NCBI RefSeq assembly: GCF_001720465.1
Contig: NZ_CP017113.1
Coordinates: 992,001 to 1,056,000 of the forward strand
Reading direction: 5' to 3'
From: Porphyrobacter sp. LM 6
GTDB lineage: Bacteria; Pseudomonadota; Alphaproteobacteria; Sphingomonadales; Sphingomonadaceae
Length of the DNA stretch: 64,000 nt
Of the stretch, positions 36,107 to 44,337 are shown in pieces. Within the stretch, counting starts at the first letter, position 1; each line of letters begins with the position of its first letter. Below the pieces are notes generated by a model. It saw only the letters and a list, made by a program, of their open reading frames with translations, had not been told where the DNA came from and searched no databases. Both the position numbers and the translations under genes were made by a program.

Positions 36107-37468
36107 TCAGCGGACGATGGGATCCAGGATTAAGCCACTCTCGCTGCCAGTCAGGCGGCTGTGAAGTTGGTATGCTTCATTTTCCGTAAGTGAGGCCACG
36201 CAATCTGCGGCTAGCCGAGCTTTCTTATCTGCGTGGTTGTCTTCCCAGATGTATCTTAGGCGTGCAGGGAACAGCTTAAAGTTACCCTGCTTCCCCTCGG
36301 CCAGAAAGATTTGGAATAGGTCGCGCACGATCTTTTTCTGACCGTATTGCTGCGCGTGGAGAGCGGGGAGCCCAATGACATAATGTCGCGCGAAGTGCTT
36401 AAGGAGCCTGACCTCGTCTGCAGCATCTGGTTGAATTGAAACTGCTGGCCCATCGACGTCTTTAGTCAATGTGATCGCGCGGACGTAGTTGCCGATCAAT
36501 TGGGACGTGAAATTGCGAAGCTGCCTACGTTGTTCGCGCGAACCGTCATAGGCCTCTTTGGTGACACTAGGGAAGATGGTCACCTTTCGTTTAACGCGAC
36601 CCAGTGCCTCTGAAAGGCGGCGGGGCGCATCTGCAGGATAGCGGGGGTCTTTTTTCCAGGAGTTCAAAGCGCCTTGGACAATGCCATCTAGAGCCTCGTC
36701 GGAGACGATCTCGCTCCACGGGATCATCCCAACGCGGTGGAAATCCTCTAGATCGTGGACCGAGTAGGCGATGTCGTCGGCCCAATCCATGAGTTCGGCT
36801 TCGGCCGTCTTATATTCGCCCTTGCAGTGCTCACGTGCCCATAGGAAATCGCGCTCCTCGGACGCGTAAGCCGACCACTTGGATTTCTTCTCGTCCTTTC
36901 CATGGTCACGAATCCAGGGGTATTTCAGGGTAGCGGCCAACGTTGCGCGAGTGAGATCCAGGCCTGGATTGTCCCGGCTGTAACGAACCGCAAGTTTGGT
37001 CAGAATTCGGAATGTCTGCGCATTGCCCTCGTAGCCATCATCAGCTGCATCTTCCTTGCAACCGCCTACGATTGATGGATCGCGTACAATCCGGTCCAAC
37101 TCGGTCTCTGCCGCGTGTCCGAAAGGCGGGTGCCCCAAGTCATGCGCAAGGCACGCGGCCTCCACGACTTCAGGGTGAAGGCCATGCTGTGCCGCCTCGA
37201 TGGGCTGCTCTCTTATGCGATGTTCGGCCAGGCGTCTGCCAATTTGCGCAACCTTGTAGGTGTGTTGCTGCCTAGTGTGGAAGACGTCCAGCTCACCGGC
37301 ACGGACGATTTGAGTGATGCCTGCCAGACGGTGAAATGCCGATGAGTAAAGTATTCGATCTCGATCGCGCTCAAATGCGCCGCGCTGGTCCTGACCTGAG
37401 GCTGCCTCATCGCTGTAACAACGGCTAACCCGTGCCGCATCCAGCGACGGTATCCCCCCAACAGTCAC
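36107..37468 (-). CDS. dgt: dGTPase-like HD-domain dNTP triphosphohydrolase
   Basis: Dgt-family enzymes split dNTPs into deoxynucleoside and triphosphate. The 453-residue protein has the early RILYSSAFHRLAGITQIV motif and HTRQQHTYKVAQIGRRLAEH, which supplies the first HD histidine. The HD pair is seen in CLAHDLGHPPFGHAAE, and WADDIAYSVHDLEDF supplies the later Asp. All metal ligands appear intact. It lies in the defence island between the recombinase cassette and the prophage regulators. dGTPases can restrict phages by draining dNTPs, so an antiviral role is plausible, but housekeeping paralogues exist. Confidence 0.9.
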   Translation of the reverse strand: MTVGGIPSLDAARVSRCYSDEAASGQDQRGAFERDRDRILYSSAFHRLAGITQIVRAGELDVFHTRQQHTYKVAQIGRRLAEHRIREQPIEAAQHGLHPEVVEAACLAHDLGHPPFGHAAETELDRIVRDPSIVGGCKEDAADDGYEGNAQTFRILTKLAVRYSRDNPGLDLTRATLAATLKYPWIRDHGKDEKKSKWSAYASEERDFLWAREHCKGEYKTAEAELMDWADDIAYSVHDLEDFHRVGMIPWSEIVSDEALDGIVQGALNSWKKDPRYPADAPRRLSEALGRVKRKVTIFPSVTKEAYDGSREQRRQLRNFTSQLIGNYVRAITLTKDVDGPAVSIQPDAADEVRLLKHFARHYVIGLPALHAQQYGQKKIVRDLFQIFLAEGKQGNFKLFPARLRYIWEDNHADKKARLAADCVASLTENEAYQLHSRLTGSESGLILDPIVR

Positions 37469-37486
37469 TAAGTCACCTCTCGTGGA

Positions 37487-37705
37487 TCAGGCGGCGTGCG
37501 CGTACTCGCGCACGAGGGACACTACCATGCCGTCGCTGTTGAGCGAGATTTTCCCACGCTCGATTGCGCGCTGAAGCGCCTCAATGACGCTGGCCATGTC
37601 GTAGTCTCGCTTGAGCGCGTCAATCAGCACTTGCGGATCAACGCCATTTGCCGACTCGTCAATGACGGCTAGAATCTCAGTGTCTTGAGGGTCTCTATCG
37701 GCCAT
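37487..37705 (-). CDS. small acidic hypothetical protein upstream of dgt
   Basis: A 72-residue protein starting MADRDPQDTEILAVIDESAN with IDALKRDYDMASVIEALQRA, resembling a small helical winged-helix-like fold. It lies 18 bases upstream of dgt on the same strand, suggesting co-transcription. No family recognised. Confidence 0.6.
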   Translation of the reverse strand: MADRDPQDTEILAVIDESANGVDPQVLIDALKRDYDMASVIEALQRAIERGKISLNSDGMVVSLVREYAHAA

Positions 37706-38047
37706 GAGCGTTCTCCACCTGATTGGACCTCTCCGAACTCGCGCGAATCCGTCATTTTTAATGAACGCATATACGCAAGGTCAGCGCCAACGATCGCCAG
37801 CTGAGGCTTAATTTCCCAAAAGCGGCTGACTTGTCAAATCGGGCGCCGGTGACCATCTCGTTCGGCGCCCCGTTTTTCGCCCGCGGAGGCACGCCACGGC
37901 GTGGCGCATTGTTTTCCAGCTGCGGCTCCATGAAATATTTTTTGCGCCGTTCAGGTGCCCTCGCAGGAACCACCAGGGGCATTCAGAGTGACGGCCCTGC
38001 GATGCTTGGTGGGCGATAGAGGGTGCAGCCTCATCCCAAAGCATATT
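37706..38047. other. non-coding stretch between the dgt unit and the prophage
   Basis: No credible gene in 342 bases. It holds a GGGCGCC...GGCGCCC inverted repeat (37841-37847 and 37864-37870) followed by TTTTT on the plus strand, and a small palindrome around CCACGGCGTGG. It may carry the promoter of the leftward dgt unit and mark the junction between the two modules. Confidence 0.5.
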
Positions 38048-38515
38048 TCAGGCAATCCCACGACGCGCAATCGATGCCAATACCTTGCGATTGATAGAAT
38101 GCCGCGTTGCGAGCTGCTTGGCGGTGAGGTCTCGTTTGCGGCCCGTGTCCTGCTGAAAGCGATATTCCCACTCATTGATAATGCCCTGCCGGTGAAAGAA
38201 TACTGCTGCATCGGGCCCGATGCTTTTGTTCGGATTGCGCTTGATCCGCTTGATAGATGCGAAGATCAAATCCGAACGGAAGCCGAGAAACTTTTTCACA
38301 CAGACATTGCCTACGTCGACCGTATTCCCCGTTATCGCATTCGTGATGGTGCAAAGGTCGATAATAGGAAAGTGCCCGCAGAGGCAGGTTTCAGGCTCGT
38401 CGGCTTGGCTGATACCGACAAGCTTCCATTCTTTACGCGCGACTTCCCACTCCTGCGCCCTGCTCAGGGGTAAGATTCCAGCCTTGAGCTGCGTTAAGTT
38501 GTATCCGTCACTCAT
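38048..38515 (-). CDS. hypothetical phage protein with Cys-rich centre
   Basis: The protein is about 155 residues from ATG 38515 (MSDGYNLTQLKAGILPLSRA). The central part has CLCGHFPIIDLC and VDVGNVCVKKFLGF, a possible zinc-binding site. The end, LTAKQLATRHSINRKVLASI, resembles a short helix-turn-helix. It reads leftward with the repressor, which starts just upstream, so it may belong to the lysogeny operon. Family not recognised. Confidence 0.65.
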   Translation of the reverse strand: MSDGYNLTQLKAGILPLSRAQEWEVARKEWKLVGISQADEPETCLCGHFPIIDLCTITNAITGNTVDVGNVCVKKFLGFRSDLIFASIKRIKRNPNKSIGPDAAVFFHRQGIINEWEYRFQQDTGRKRDLTAKQLATRHSINRKVLASIARRGIA

Positions 38516-38529
38516 TGCCCCTCCATCGA

Positions 38530-39201
38530 TTAAAACATCTCCCGGCCATACCAACGTATGCGCCCGACAATGTTCACCTCGTCAGCCAGGCAATCGTAGG
38601 GTGGGTAGCGGGTGTTGTCAGAAATGATCTGCACGCGCGGCGGGTCGCTCATCGGCACATGCTCGAGCCGCTTGGCAACCAGCCCAAGGCCATCATGTAG
38701 AACGAAAATGCCAGGCGGTTGGGGTATCTTCTGCGACATGTCGACCAGTACGGTATCACCGTCGACAAGAGTGGGCAGCATGCTGTCCCCTTCCACCTGC
38801 ATGACCCGCAGCATTGATGGCGCGGCCTTAAGGCGATCTTTGATCCAGGCGCGGCGGAAATGGAAATCGCGACCAGGCTTCCCTTCCTCCTCAAGAATCG
38901 ATCCGCCGCCCATGGAGGGACGGGCATTAACGTAAGCAATCCCGATGAAGTCGGACTCCGCCCCTTCATCCAGCGGCGTCTCGCCCTGAACGTCACCCTG
39001 GCCATGGAGCAACCATTCGACATCGACCTTCACGACAGCAGCAATACTCTTGAGCCGCTCCAGATTGGGCGTCTGCGAGCGGCCACGGATGATGTCGTAC
39101 AAGAACGACCGGTTCACACCCGCCAGTGAGGCAACGTCGGCGACGTTCATGCCTAGCTGGCGAATGCGTGCGCGAAGGCGCTCCTGCAGAGTTGTCGACA
39201 T
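38530..39201 (-). CDS. LexA/CI-type phage repressor (HTH plus S24 peptidase)
   Basis: The 223-residue protein has an N-terminal XRE helix-turn-helix (QLGMNVADVASLAGVNRSFL, then DIIRGRSQTPNLERLKSIA) and a C-terminal S24/LexA-like domain. The domain holds the serine motif VEGDSMLPTLVDGDTVLVD and the lysine in LGLVAKRLEHV, the dyad for RecA-stimulated self-cleavage. It should hold the prophage silent and be inactivated by the SOS response. It is divergent from the early gene at 39299, with an operator-like region between. Confidence 0.93.
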   Translation of the reverse strand: MSTTLQERLRARIRQLGMNVADVASLAGVNRSFLYDIIRGRSQTPNLERLKSIAAVVKVDVEWLLHGQGDVQGETPLDEGAESDFIGIAYVNARPSMGGGSILEEEGKPGRDFHFRRAWIKDRLKAAPSMLRVMQVEGDSMLPTLVDGDTVLVDMSQKIPQPPGIFVLHDGLGLVAKRLEHVPMSDPPRVQIISDNTRYPPYDCLADEVNIVGRIRWYGREMF

Positions 39202-39298
39202 ATCTATCCTCAGAAATTTGGGTTGTGTGGATAGAACAGGATTGCTGCCGTCCTGTCAAGCTGATATGAGAACATTACCGGAACAAAGGGAATCGGCA
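39202..39298. promoter_or_regulatory. divergent operator/promoter region of the lysogeny switch
   Basis: The 97 bases between repressor and first early gene hold two inverted repeats: TCTATCC (39203-39209) with GGATAGA (39229-39235), and ACAGGA (39236-39241) with TCCTGT (39251-39256). These are candidate repressor operators. Promoter boxes are not clear. Confidence 0.6.
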
Positions 39299-39991
39299 AT
39301 GGGTCGGATCAAGAAGGATTATCACGAACTCGACGAACTCATTGCCCGCTGGAATCTCTCTGAGTCAGATCTGCGTTATGTGGTCGAGAACGGTAAGCTG
39401 CCCCTGTCCGTCCGCATTTACGCCCAGCCCATGGAGCTTGGCTCTTACGAGGCTGAGGACTGGGGCCAGATGCCGGTACCCTATCATCAGGGCACATTCG
39501 ATGGCGTGGCAGACTTGCTGCGGTTCGATATATATCGCCTGTTTCTGGAGGGCGAAGTTATGGCCAGCGAGTTCTCTTTGCCGAATGGCGACTATGCTAG
39601 CCTGTTGAACCCAGCGGAGGCCCGTTCAATCAAGCGCGCTAATCTCGTGGTGCGCGAGGATGCTCGCCTTGAATTTGAACAGGCAGTTCTGGGAACCCTC
39701 AGCCAGGTAGAACCAGAAAAGCCTGACTTCCGTCGATTTTCCTATGCGGGCCGGATCTGGAATTTCACGGAAATGCAGGCCCGCGGCATGCTGTTCTTGT
39801 TCGAGGCGGCCAAGAGCGGTGATCCCGAACAACACTTCCGCAAGATCCTCGACGCTGCCCATTCTGGCTCAGACAAGATTGCCCATCTCTACTCAAGCCG
39901 GCGCGACTGGACGAAGGTGATCCTGAAGGCAAAAGGAAGGCTTGGCTGGTACTTTATGGAGCCAAGCCTGGTCGTCGCCATGTCGCGCTGA
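39299..39991 (+). CDS. phage early protein, unknown
   Basis: The 230-residue protein from ATG 39299 (MGRIKKDYHELDELIARWNL) has an N-terminal helical motif typical of small phage DNA-binding regulators (LSESDLRYVVENGKLPLSVR). The C-terminal part has WNFTEMQARGMLFLFEAAKS, and the end reads RRDWTKVILKAKGRLGWYFM. It is the first rightward gene opposite the repressor, the usual place for a Cro-like or early regulator. It is followed by a strong terminator. Confidence 0.72.
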   Translation: MGRIKKDYHELDELIARWNLSESDLRYVVENGKLPLSVRIYAQPMELGSYEAEDWGQMPVPYHQGTFDGVADLLRFDIYRLFLEGEVMASEFSLPNGDYASLLNPAEARSIKRANLVVREDARLEFEQAVLGTLSQVEPEKPDFRRFSYAGRIWNFTEMQARGMLFLFEAAKSGDPEQHFRKILDAAHSGSDKIAHLYSSRRDWTKVILKAKGRLGWYFMEPSLVVAMSR

Positions 39992-40023
39992 TCGACCGCC
40001 TGCCATTTATCACCCCGAAAACG

Positions 40024-40046
40024 AGCCCGCCCTGAGCGGGCTTTTT
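40024..40046 (+). terminator. intrinsic terminator after the first early gene
   Basis: Stem AGCCCGC (40024-40030) and GCGGGCT (40036-40042) with loop CCTGA and a following T-run. Confidence 0.9.
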
Positions 40047-40112
40047 CGTGTCTGGGCTTTGCTCGATTCGATCGCGCGGAAACGGTCTCTGGTGGGAGAT
40101 CGGTCGGGATTA

Positions 40113-40228
40113 GGTTGGCGGACGGTTGGTAAAGGTTGGTGCACACCTCACAGCGCCCGCAAACCCACGCACCAGTGAGAGACTTAGGTTGGTGCATCTG
40201 CCAACCACTTCTGTGACGACCACCAACC
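40113..40228. repeat. cluster of six GGTTGG boxes, candidate origin or regulator array
   Basis: GGTTGG occurs at 40113, 40124, 40134 and 40187, and its complement CCAACC at 40201 and 40223. The first three are spaced 10-11 bases, one helical turn. Two copies extend to GGTTGGTGCA. A further GGTTGGTGC lies at 48630, just after the primase gene. It is upstream of the replication module and contains no gene. Confidence 0.7.
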
Positions 40229-40275
40229 ATATCTCGCTTTAGTCCAGTTTCAGGATGACGAAACAGGACGAACCC

Positions 40276-40821
40276 ATGACCCCTCACACGCTCGACACGC
40301 TTCAACGTGAAGCCCAAAGCGCCGCCCGCCGCTTGGCCCGGAGCCTGAACCTATGCCGCGAGGCTGAAGCCGATATCTGCCAGGATCTGCTGGCCGATCT
40401 TCTTTCCCGGCTCCACCGCTTTGATCCGGATCGCGGCACTCTTGGTGCTTTTGCCGGTCGCATTGTCGCCAACCAGGCCAGCTGCATTGCCAAGCAGATC
40501 CTGCGCGAGCGGCGTATGATGCCCTGCTCGCTCGATCATGACGATGGCTGCCCACTTCAGCGCGATCAAATCGCCGAAGACCAGAGCCTGAGCGCGGTCT
40601 TTGCTCTGCCTGCTGATGCTCGCCGGGCAATTGAACATCGGCTGGATCTCGCACGCTGCGGAACCCGCCTCACAGATGCCGAAACCGCCTTGTGCGGTTG
40701 GCTGGCTGAACATCCGGTCACTGAGCTTGTCCGCATGGGCCTAGGCAGCCGCAGCGGCCTTTACCGCCGAATTACCGAACTGCGCGCGCTGTTTGCCGCC
40801 AGCGGTCTGGCGAGTGCCTGA
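40276..40821 (+). CDS. sigma-70-like phage transcription factor
   Basis: The 181-residue protein looks like an extracytoplasmic-type sigma factor: RLARSLNLCREAEADICQDL, LSRLHRFDPDRGTLGAFAGR and IVANQASCIAKQILRERRMM are region 2-like. The C-terminus (ELVRMGLGSRSGLYRRITEL) is region 4-like. The start at 40276 follows AGGA at suitable spacing; a GTG/ATG at 40255 is possible. It may switch on the early or late operon, an inference from position at the head of the replication module. Confidence 0.75.
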   Translation: MTPHTLDTLQREAQSAARRLARSLNLCREAEADICQDLLADLLSRLHRFDPDRGTLGAFAGRIVANQASCIAKQILRERRMMPCSLDHDDGCPLQRDQIAEDQSLSAVFALPADARRAIEHRLDLARCGTRLTDAETALCGWLAEHPVTELVRMGLGSRSGLYRRITELRALFAASGLASA

Positions 40822-40854
40822 GACACTTTCCCCGATCCCCCAGTAGAGGTGAAG

Positions 40855-41226
40855 ATGACCACCATTTCTTTCATCAGGCCGACGTCTTCCGACAAGGCAA
40901 CAAGCAGGATGAGCAAGGTCGCCATGACCGAGTTCGACCTGTGTATGTGGCTTGGCGATGCCATGCCTGGCGACACGCTTGAGTATTACCGCGGCTTTCT
41001 GGCCAAGGACGCGTGGAAAGGCCCCGGGCAACGTCTGAAAGAGCCTGAGCGCTCCGTGCTTGAGAGGCTCGCCGGCCGCGCCCGCTGGGCATCTGAGCGG
41101 GGCTTTGCCCATTTAGTCCAGCGCCGGATCGCACCCGAGCAGTTCAGCTACCTGGTCATTGCCCGGCCGCGCCCCCGCGGCGCGCGGGGCCAGCTCCTCC
41201 TCAACGAACTGGCGAAAGCGGCCTGA
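40855..41226 (+). CDS. hypothetical phage protein
   Basis: A 123-residue protein starting MTTISFIRPTSSDKATSR. Its C-terminal part, AGRARWASERGFAHLVQRRI and APEQFSYLVIARPRPRGARG, recurs in sphingomonad phages, but I know no function. AGAGG lies five bases before the chosen ATG. It is co-directional with the sigma-like gene and the ATPase gene. Confidence 0.65.
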   Translation: MTTISFIRPTSSDKATSRMSKVAMTEFDLCMWLGDAMPGDTLEYYRGFLAKDAWKGPGQRLKEPERSVLERLAGRARWASERGFAHLVQRRIAPEQFSYLVIARPRPRGARGQLLLNELAKAA

Positions 41227-41368
41227 TGAGACCGCCCGCTAGTTCCTGACCCCTCTTGGGCAGTGGGGGCCAACCGCGAGGCGCCCACGGATCTTCGATC
41301 GCCGCGTCAACCACTGCCCCGACCACAAACCGACGCAAGGCCGAACCACTCACTGAAGGACCCATTAA

Positions 41369-41815
41369 ATGACACTTGAGGAACTCCTCCACGAACCGCC
41401 AGCGAGGCTTGATGCGCTGCCGATTGGCCTCCTCGCCAATTTGCAGACGCAGGCCCAATCGCATCTGGCCCAAGCATCCCAGATTGTTGCCATCCTCCAT
41501 GGGGTGTTCTCCCGGCGCTATGCAGCTGGCCTCAACACAACGGGCACACATCGCCGCATTGATGGCGATTATGAAATCCGCATTGAGGTCCCCAAGAACG
41601 TCGCTTGGGATCAAGCCAAGCTTGCCGCAGCCATCGAGACGATCCGTGACTGGGGCGAAAACCCGGCTGACTATGTCGACACCAAGCTGTCGGTTTCGGA
41701 AACCAGCTATAAGGCTTGGCCGCCGGCTATCCGTGATCTGTTCACACCTGCGCGTACGGTAAAGCCTGGCAAGAAGAAGTTCGAAGTCGCGCTTGCTCAG
41801 AAGGAGGCAGCGTGA
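41369..41815 (+). CDS. hypothetical phage replication-module protein
   Basis: A 148-residue protein starting MTLEELLHEPPARLDALPIG. It contains ASQIVAILHGVFSRRYAAGL, then YEIRIEVPKNVAWDQAKLAA and a Lys-rich C-terminus (PGKKKFEVALAQKEAA). The stop overlaps the next ATG. It may be an accessory of the neighbouring RecA-like ATPase, but this is inference only. Confidence 0.65.
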   Translation: MTLEELLHEPPARLDALPIGLLANLQTQAQSHLAQASQIVAILHGVFSRRYAAGLNTTGTHRRIDGDYEIRIEVPKNVAWDQAKLAAAIETIRDWGENPADYVDTKLSVSETSYKAWPPAIRDLFTPARTVKPGKKKFEVALAQKEAA

Positions 41816-42609
41816 TGGCTATCTCCCTTTCTTCGCTCAACCGCCTGTCAGTCCCGAAGCCCCCGCGGATTGTGATCTACGGACCGCATGGCATCGGCAA
41901 GAACAGCTTCGCCGGCAGTGCGCCGCGACCGGTCCTCATCAACATTGAAGATGGGCATCCCACCGGTCAGCCAATTGATGCCTTCCCGAAGGCTGAAGGC
42001 TTCCAGGATGTCATGGATGCGATGGCTGCGCTTTACGCAGAGAAGCACGACTTCGAGACGCTGGTAGTCGACAGTCTGGATTGGCTCGAACCGTTGGTCT
42101 GGGCAGAAACTATCCGCCGCAACAACGCAGCTAATCCGAGCAAGCCTTGGGCCTCGATCGAAGACGCAGGCTACGGCCGCGGATTTGTCGCCACGCTTGA
42201 TGTCTGGCGCGAATATCTCGACGCCATCAATGCGCTGCGGAACGACAAGGGCATGGCGGTCATCCAGACCGCCCACGCTGAAGTGAAGCGCTTCGATAGC
42301 CCTGAAACGGAGCCATTCGACCGCTACCAGATCAAGCTGCACAAGTTGGCCTCCGCGCTCGTCCAGGAACACGCCGACATGGTGTTGTTCGCCAACTTCA
42401 AGACCAGCGTCACCAGAACGGATGTTGGGATGAAGAAGGTCGTGCGCGGTGTCGGGGCCGGAACCCGTGCGCTTTACACCGAAGAGCGGCCAGCCTTCCT
42501 CGCGAAGAACCGGCACAATCTCCCCGCAGAACTCCCGCTGTCCTGGGAGGCGCTGGCCTCCGCCATGGCCGCGTCGAGCGAGGCTGCCCGCACCAGCGAA
42601 GCAGCCTGA
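41815..42609 (+). CDS. phage RecA-like ATP-binding protein (Sak4-like)
   Basis: The 264-residue protein has Walker A IYGPHGIGKNSFAG near residue 25 and a Walker B-like aspartate in FETLVVDSLDWLEPLVW. The last third holds IQTAHAEVKRFDSPETEPFD and AFLAKNRHNLPAELPLSWE. This pattern fits phage single-strand-annealing ATPases of the Sak4 or AAA-family type. It lies directly upstream of a DUF669 ssDNA-binding-like gene, the usual pairing. It should help in phage replication and recombination. Confidence 0.82.
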   Translation: MAISLSSLNRLSVPKPPRIVIYGPHGIGKNSFAGSAPRPVLINIEDGHPTGQPIDAFPKAEGFQDVMDAMAALYAEKHDFETLVVDSLDWLEPLVWAETIRRNNAANPSKPWASIEDAGYGRGFVATLDVWREYLDAINALRNDKGMAVIQTAHAEVKRFDSPETEPFDRYQIKLHKLASALVQEHADMVLFANFKTSVTRTDVGMKKVVRGVGAGTRALYTEERPAFLAKNRHNLPAELPLSWEALASAMAASSEAARTSEAA

Positions 42610-42641
42610 CCACCCCCTGACTGACAGAAAGGATTGCCGCA

Positions 42642-43151
42642 ATGGCACAACTCGGAGGCATGTTCGACGCCACACAAGTCGAACCCCAAGGCGACTACTC
42701 GCCAATCCCGCCCGGGGACTACACCGTCCAGATCGTCTCTTCGCAGATGGCCGAGACCTCGAACCGCAACGGGCACATGCTCAAGCTTGAGCTTGAGATC
42801 CTTGATGGCGAGCATGCGGGGCGCCGGCTTTACGACCGCCTGAACCTCGACAATCCCAACCGCCAGGCAGTCGAGATCGCACAGCGCACTTTGTCTGCGA
42901 TCTGCCACGCCATTGGCCGGCTGTCCGTCCAGGACAGCGAGGAACTGCACATGCAGCCGATGACTGCGGTGGTTACCGTCAAGGCGCCGAGCACGGGGCG
43001 CGATGGGAAGACCTATGCGGCTTCCAACGAGATCAAGACCTATAAGGTTCTGCGCGATGCACCGGCACCGGTGAACACGGGATCTGCTTTCCGGCCAGCA
43101 CAGACCGGTACTGGGCAGATGGCGAGCGCGCCATGGAAGCGCAGCGCCTGA
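42642..43151 (+). CDS. DUF669 protein, ssDNA-binding-like
   Basis: The 169-residue protein matches DUF669: PPGDYTVQIVSSQMAETSNR, GHMLKLELEILDGEHAGRRL and YDRLNLDNPNRQAVEIAQRT. It ends in a Gly/Ala-rich, Arg/Ser-ended tail (MASAPWKRSA). DUF669 proteins are phage proteins adjacent to Sak4-type ATPases and are thought to act as SSB-like partners. Confidence 0.85.
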   Translation: MAQLGGMFDATQVEPQGDYSPIPPGDYTVQIVSSQMAETSNRNGHMLKLELEILDGEHAGRRLYDRLNLDNPNRQAVEIAQRTLSAICHAIGRLSVQDSEELHMQPMTAVVTVKAPSTGRDGKTYAASNEIKTYKVLRDAPAPVNTGSAFRPAQTGTGQMASAPWKRSA

Positions 43152-43233
43152 CCAGCGCTTGAGAGGCAGGGCGGTCGATTGAGCCCGCCGCCCTGCCGCC
43201 TTTCCCCCTGACTGACAATCAAAGGAGCAGGCG

Positions 43234-44337
43234 ATGGCTGCCCTACAGGACTTTGCATGCCCGACGCTAGCGCAAGCCGACAAGGCGCTGGCGGACGGGC
43301 AACCTCTAACCCGCCGTGCCTACCTTGGCATGTCCGCGATCGGCAACGCCTGCGAGCGGGCGCTCTGGTATCAGTTCCGCTGGGTGGCGACCGTGCGGTT
43401 CGACGCCGTCACCCTGAAGCGATTTGCTGACGGTCATGCCAGCGAGACAGTGGCTGTAAGCCGCCTCAAGGCCACGCCCGGTCTCGAGGTCCATGACACC
43501 GACGCCAGCGGCGACCAATTTGGCTTCCGAGACTTTGGCGGGCACTTTGCGGGTCACATGGACGGCGTTTGTCTTGGCCTCGTTCAGGCGCCGAAGGCCT
43601 GGCACGTCCTCGAGATCAAGGCCTCGGAAAAGTGGCAGGACCTCGACAAGGCGCGGCGCAAAGTAGGCGAGAAATCTGCGCTCGCGGAGTGGAACCCCAC
43701 CTATTACGCGCAAGCAGTCCTCTACATGGATTATGCCCGGCTCGACCGGCATTACCTCGTTTGCGTCTCGCCTGGCGCACGGCGCTGGACTGCAGTGCGC
43801 ACCAATGCCGATCCCGTCCATGCCGCAGCGCTGAAGGCCAAGGCGGAGCGGATTATCTTTGCCGATGCAGCCCCGCAGCGAATTGGATGTCCTGATAGTT
43901 TCGCATGCCGCTTCTGCGACTTCACTGACCAGTGCCACGAGGGCGCACGAGCAGAACGCAATTGCCGCACATGCCTGGCCGTAGAGGTCAGCAAGGAAGG
44001 TTCCTGGCGCTGCACGCGGTTCGGTCACGAACTTTCGCGTATTGATCAGGAGGCAGGCTGCCCTGAGCATAGATTTTTGCCAGACCTCGTGGCCGGGGAG
44101 CAGATCGACGTCTGCCATGGACAAATCGTCTACCGCCTGCGTGATGGCTCCCGCTGGGTAGATGGTGGTCCCCGCATCCACAGCATTGGCGATGTGATCA
44201 AGCGGCAAGCTTGCCGGTCTTGTGGCTCGCTCAGTTGGAAAGTGACTGAAGGCACCGGACCGCATGCTGCCGGTTTGCGCTGTATCAGCTGCGATGCCCA
44301 TGGCGGTTGGCTTCAGAAGTCAGAGGTCGTGGCATGA
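43234..44337 (+). CDS. PD-(D/E)XK nuclease (Cas4/RecB-like) with C-terminal zinc ribbon
   Basis: The 367-residue protein has an N-terminal RRAYLGMSAIGNACERALWY motif and the catalytic core: GHFAGHMDGVCLGL followed by HVLEIKASEKWQDL (E-x-K). A Cys cluster (CRFCDFTDQC) is in the position of the Fe-S cluster of Cas4-like nucleases. Two zinc ribbons follow (CRTCLAV, and CRSCGSLSW with CISCDAHGG). It may process phage DNA ends for recombination. Its stop overlaps the helicase start (ATGA). Confidence 0.8.
   Translation: MAALQDFACPTLAQADKALADGQPLTRRAYLGMSAIGNACERALWYQFRWVATVRFDAVTLKRFADGHASETVAVSRLKATPGLEVHDTDASGDQFGFRDFGGHFAGHMDGVCLGLVQAPKAWHVLEIKASEKWQDLDKARRKVGEKSALAEWNPTYYAQAVLYMDYARLDRHYLVCVSPGARRWTAVRTNADPVHAAALKAKAERIIFADAAPQRIGCPDSFACRFCDFTDQCHEGARAERNCRTCLAVEVSKEGSWRCTRFGHELSRIDQEAGCPEHRFLPDLVAGEQIDVCHGQIVYRLRDGSRWVDGGPRIHSIGDVIKRQACRSCGSLSWKVTEGTGPHAAGLRCISCDAHGGWLQKSEVVA

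Noticed and set aside
40110-40230. CRISPR-like array
   Set aside because: The repeated unit is only 6-10 bases, unevenly spaced and in both orientations; no cas genes in the window.
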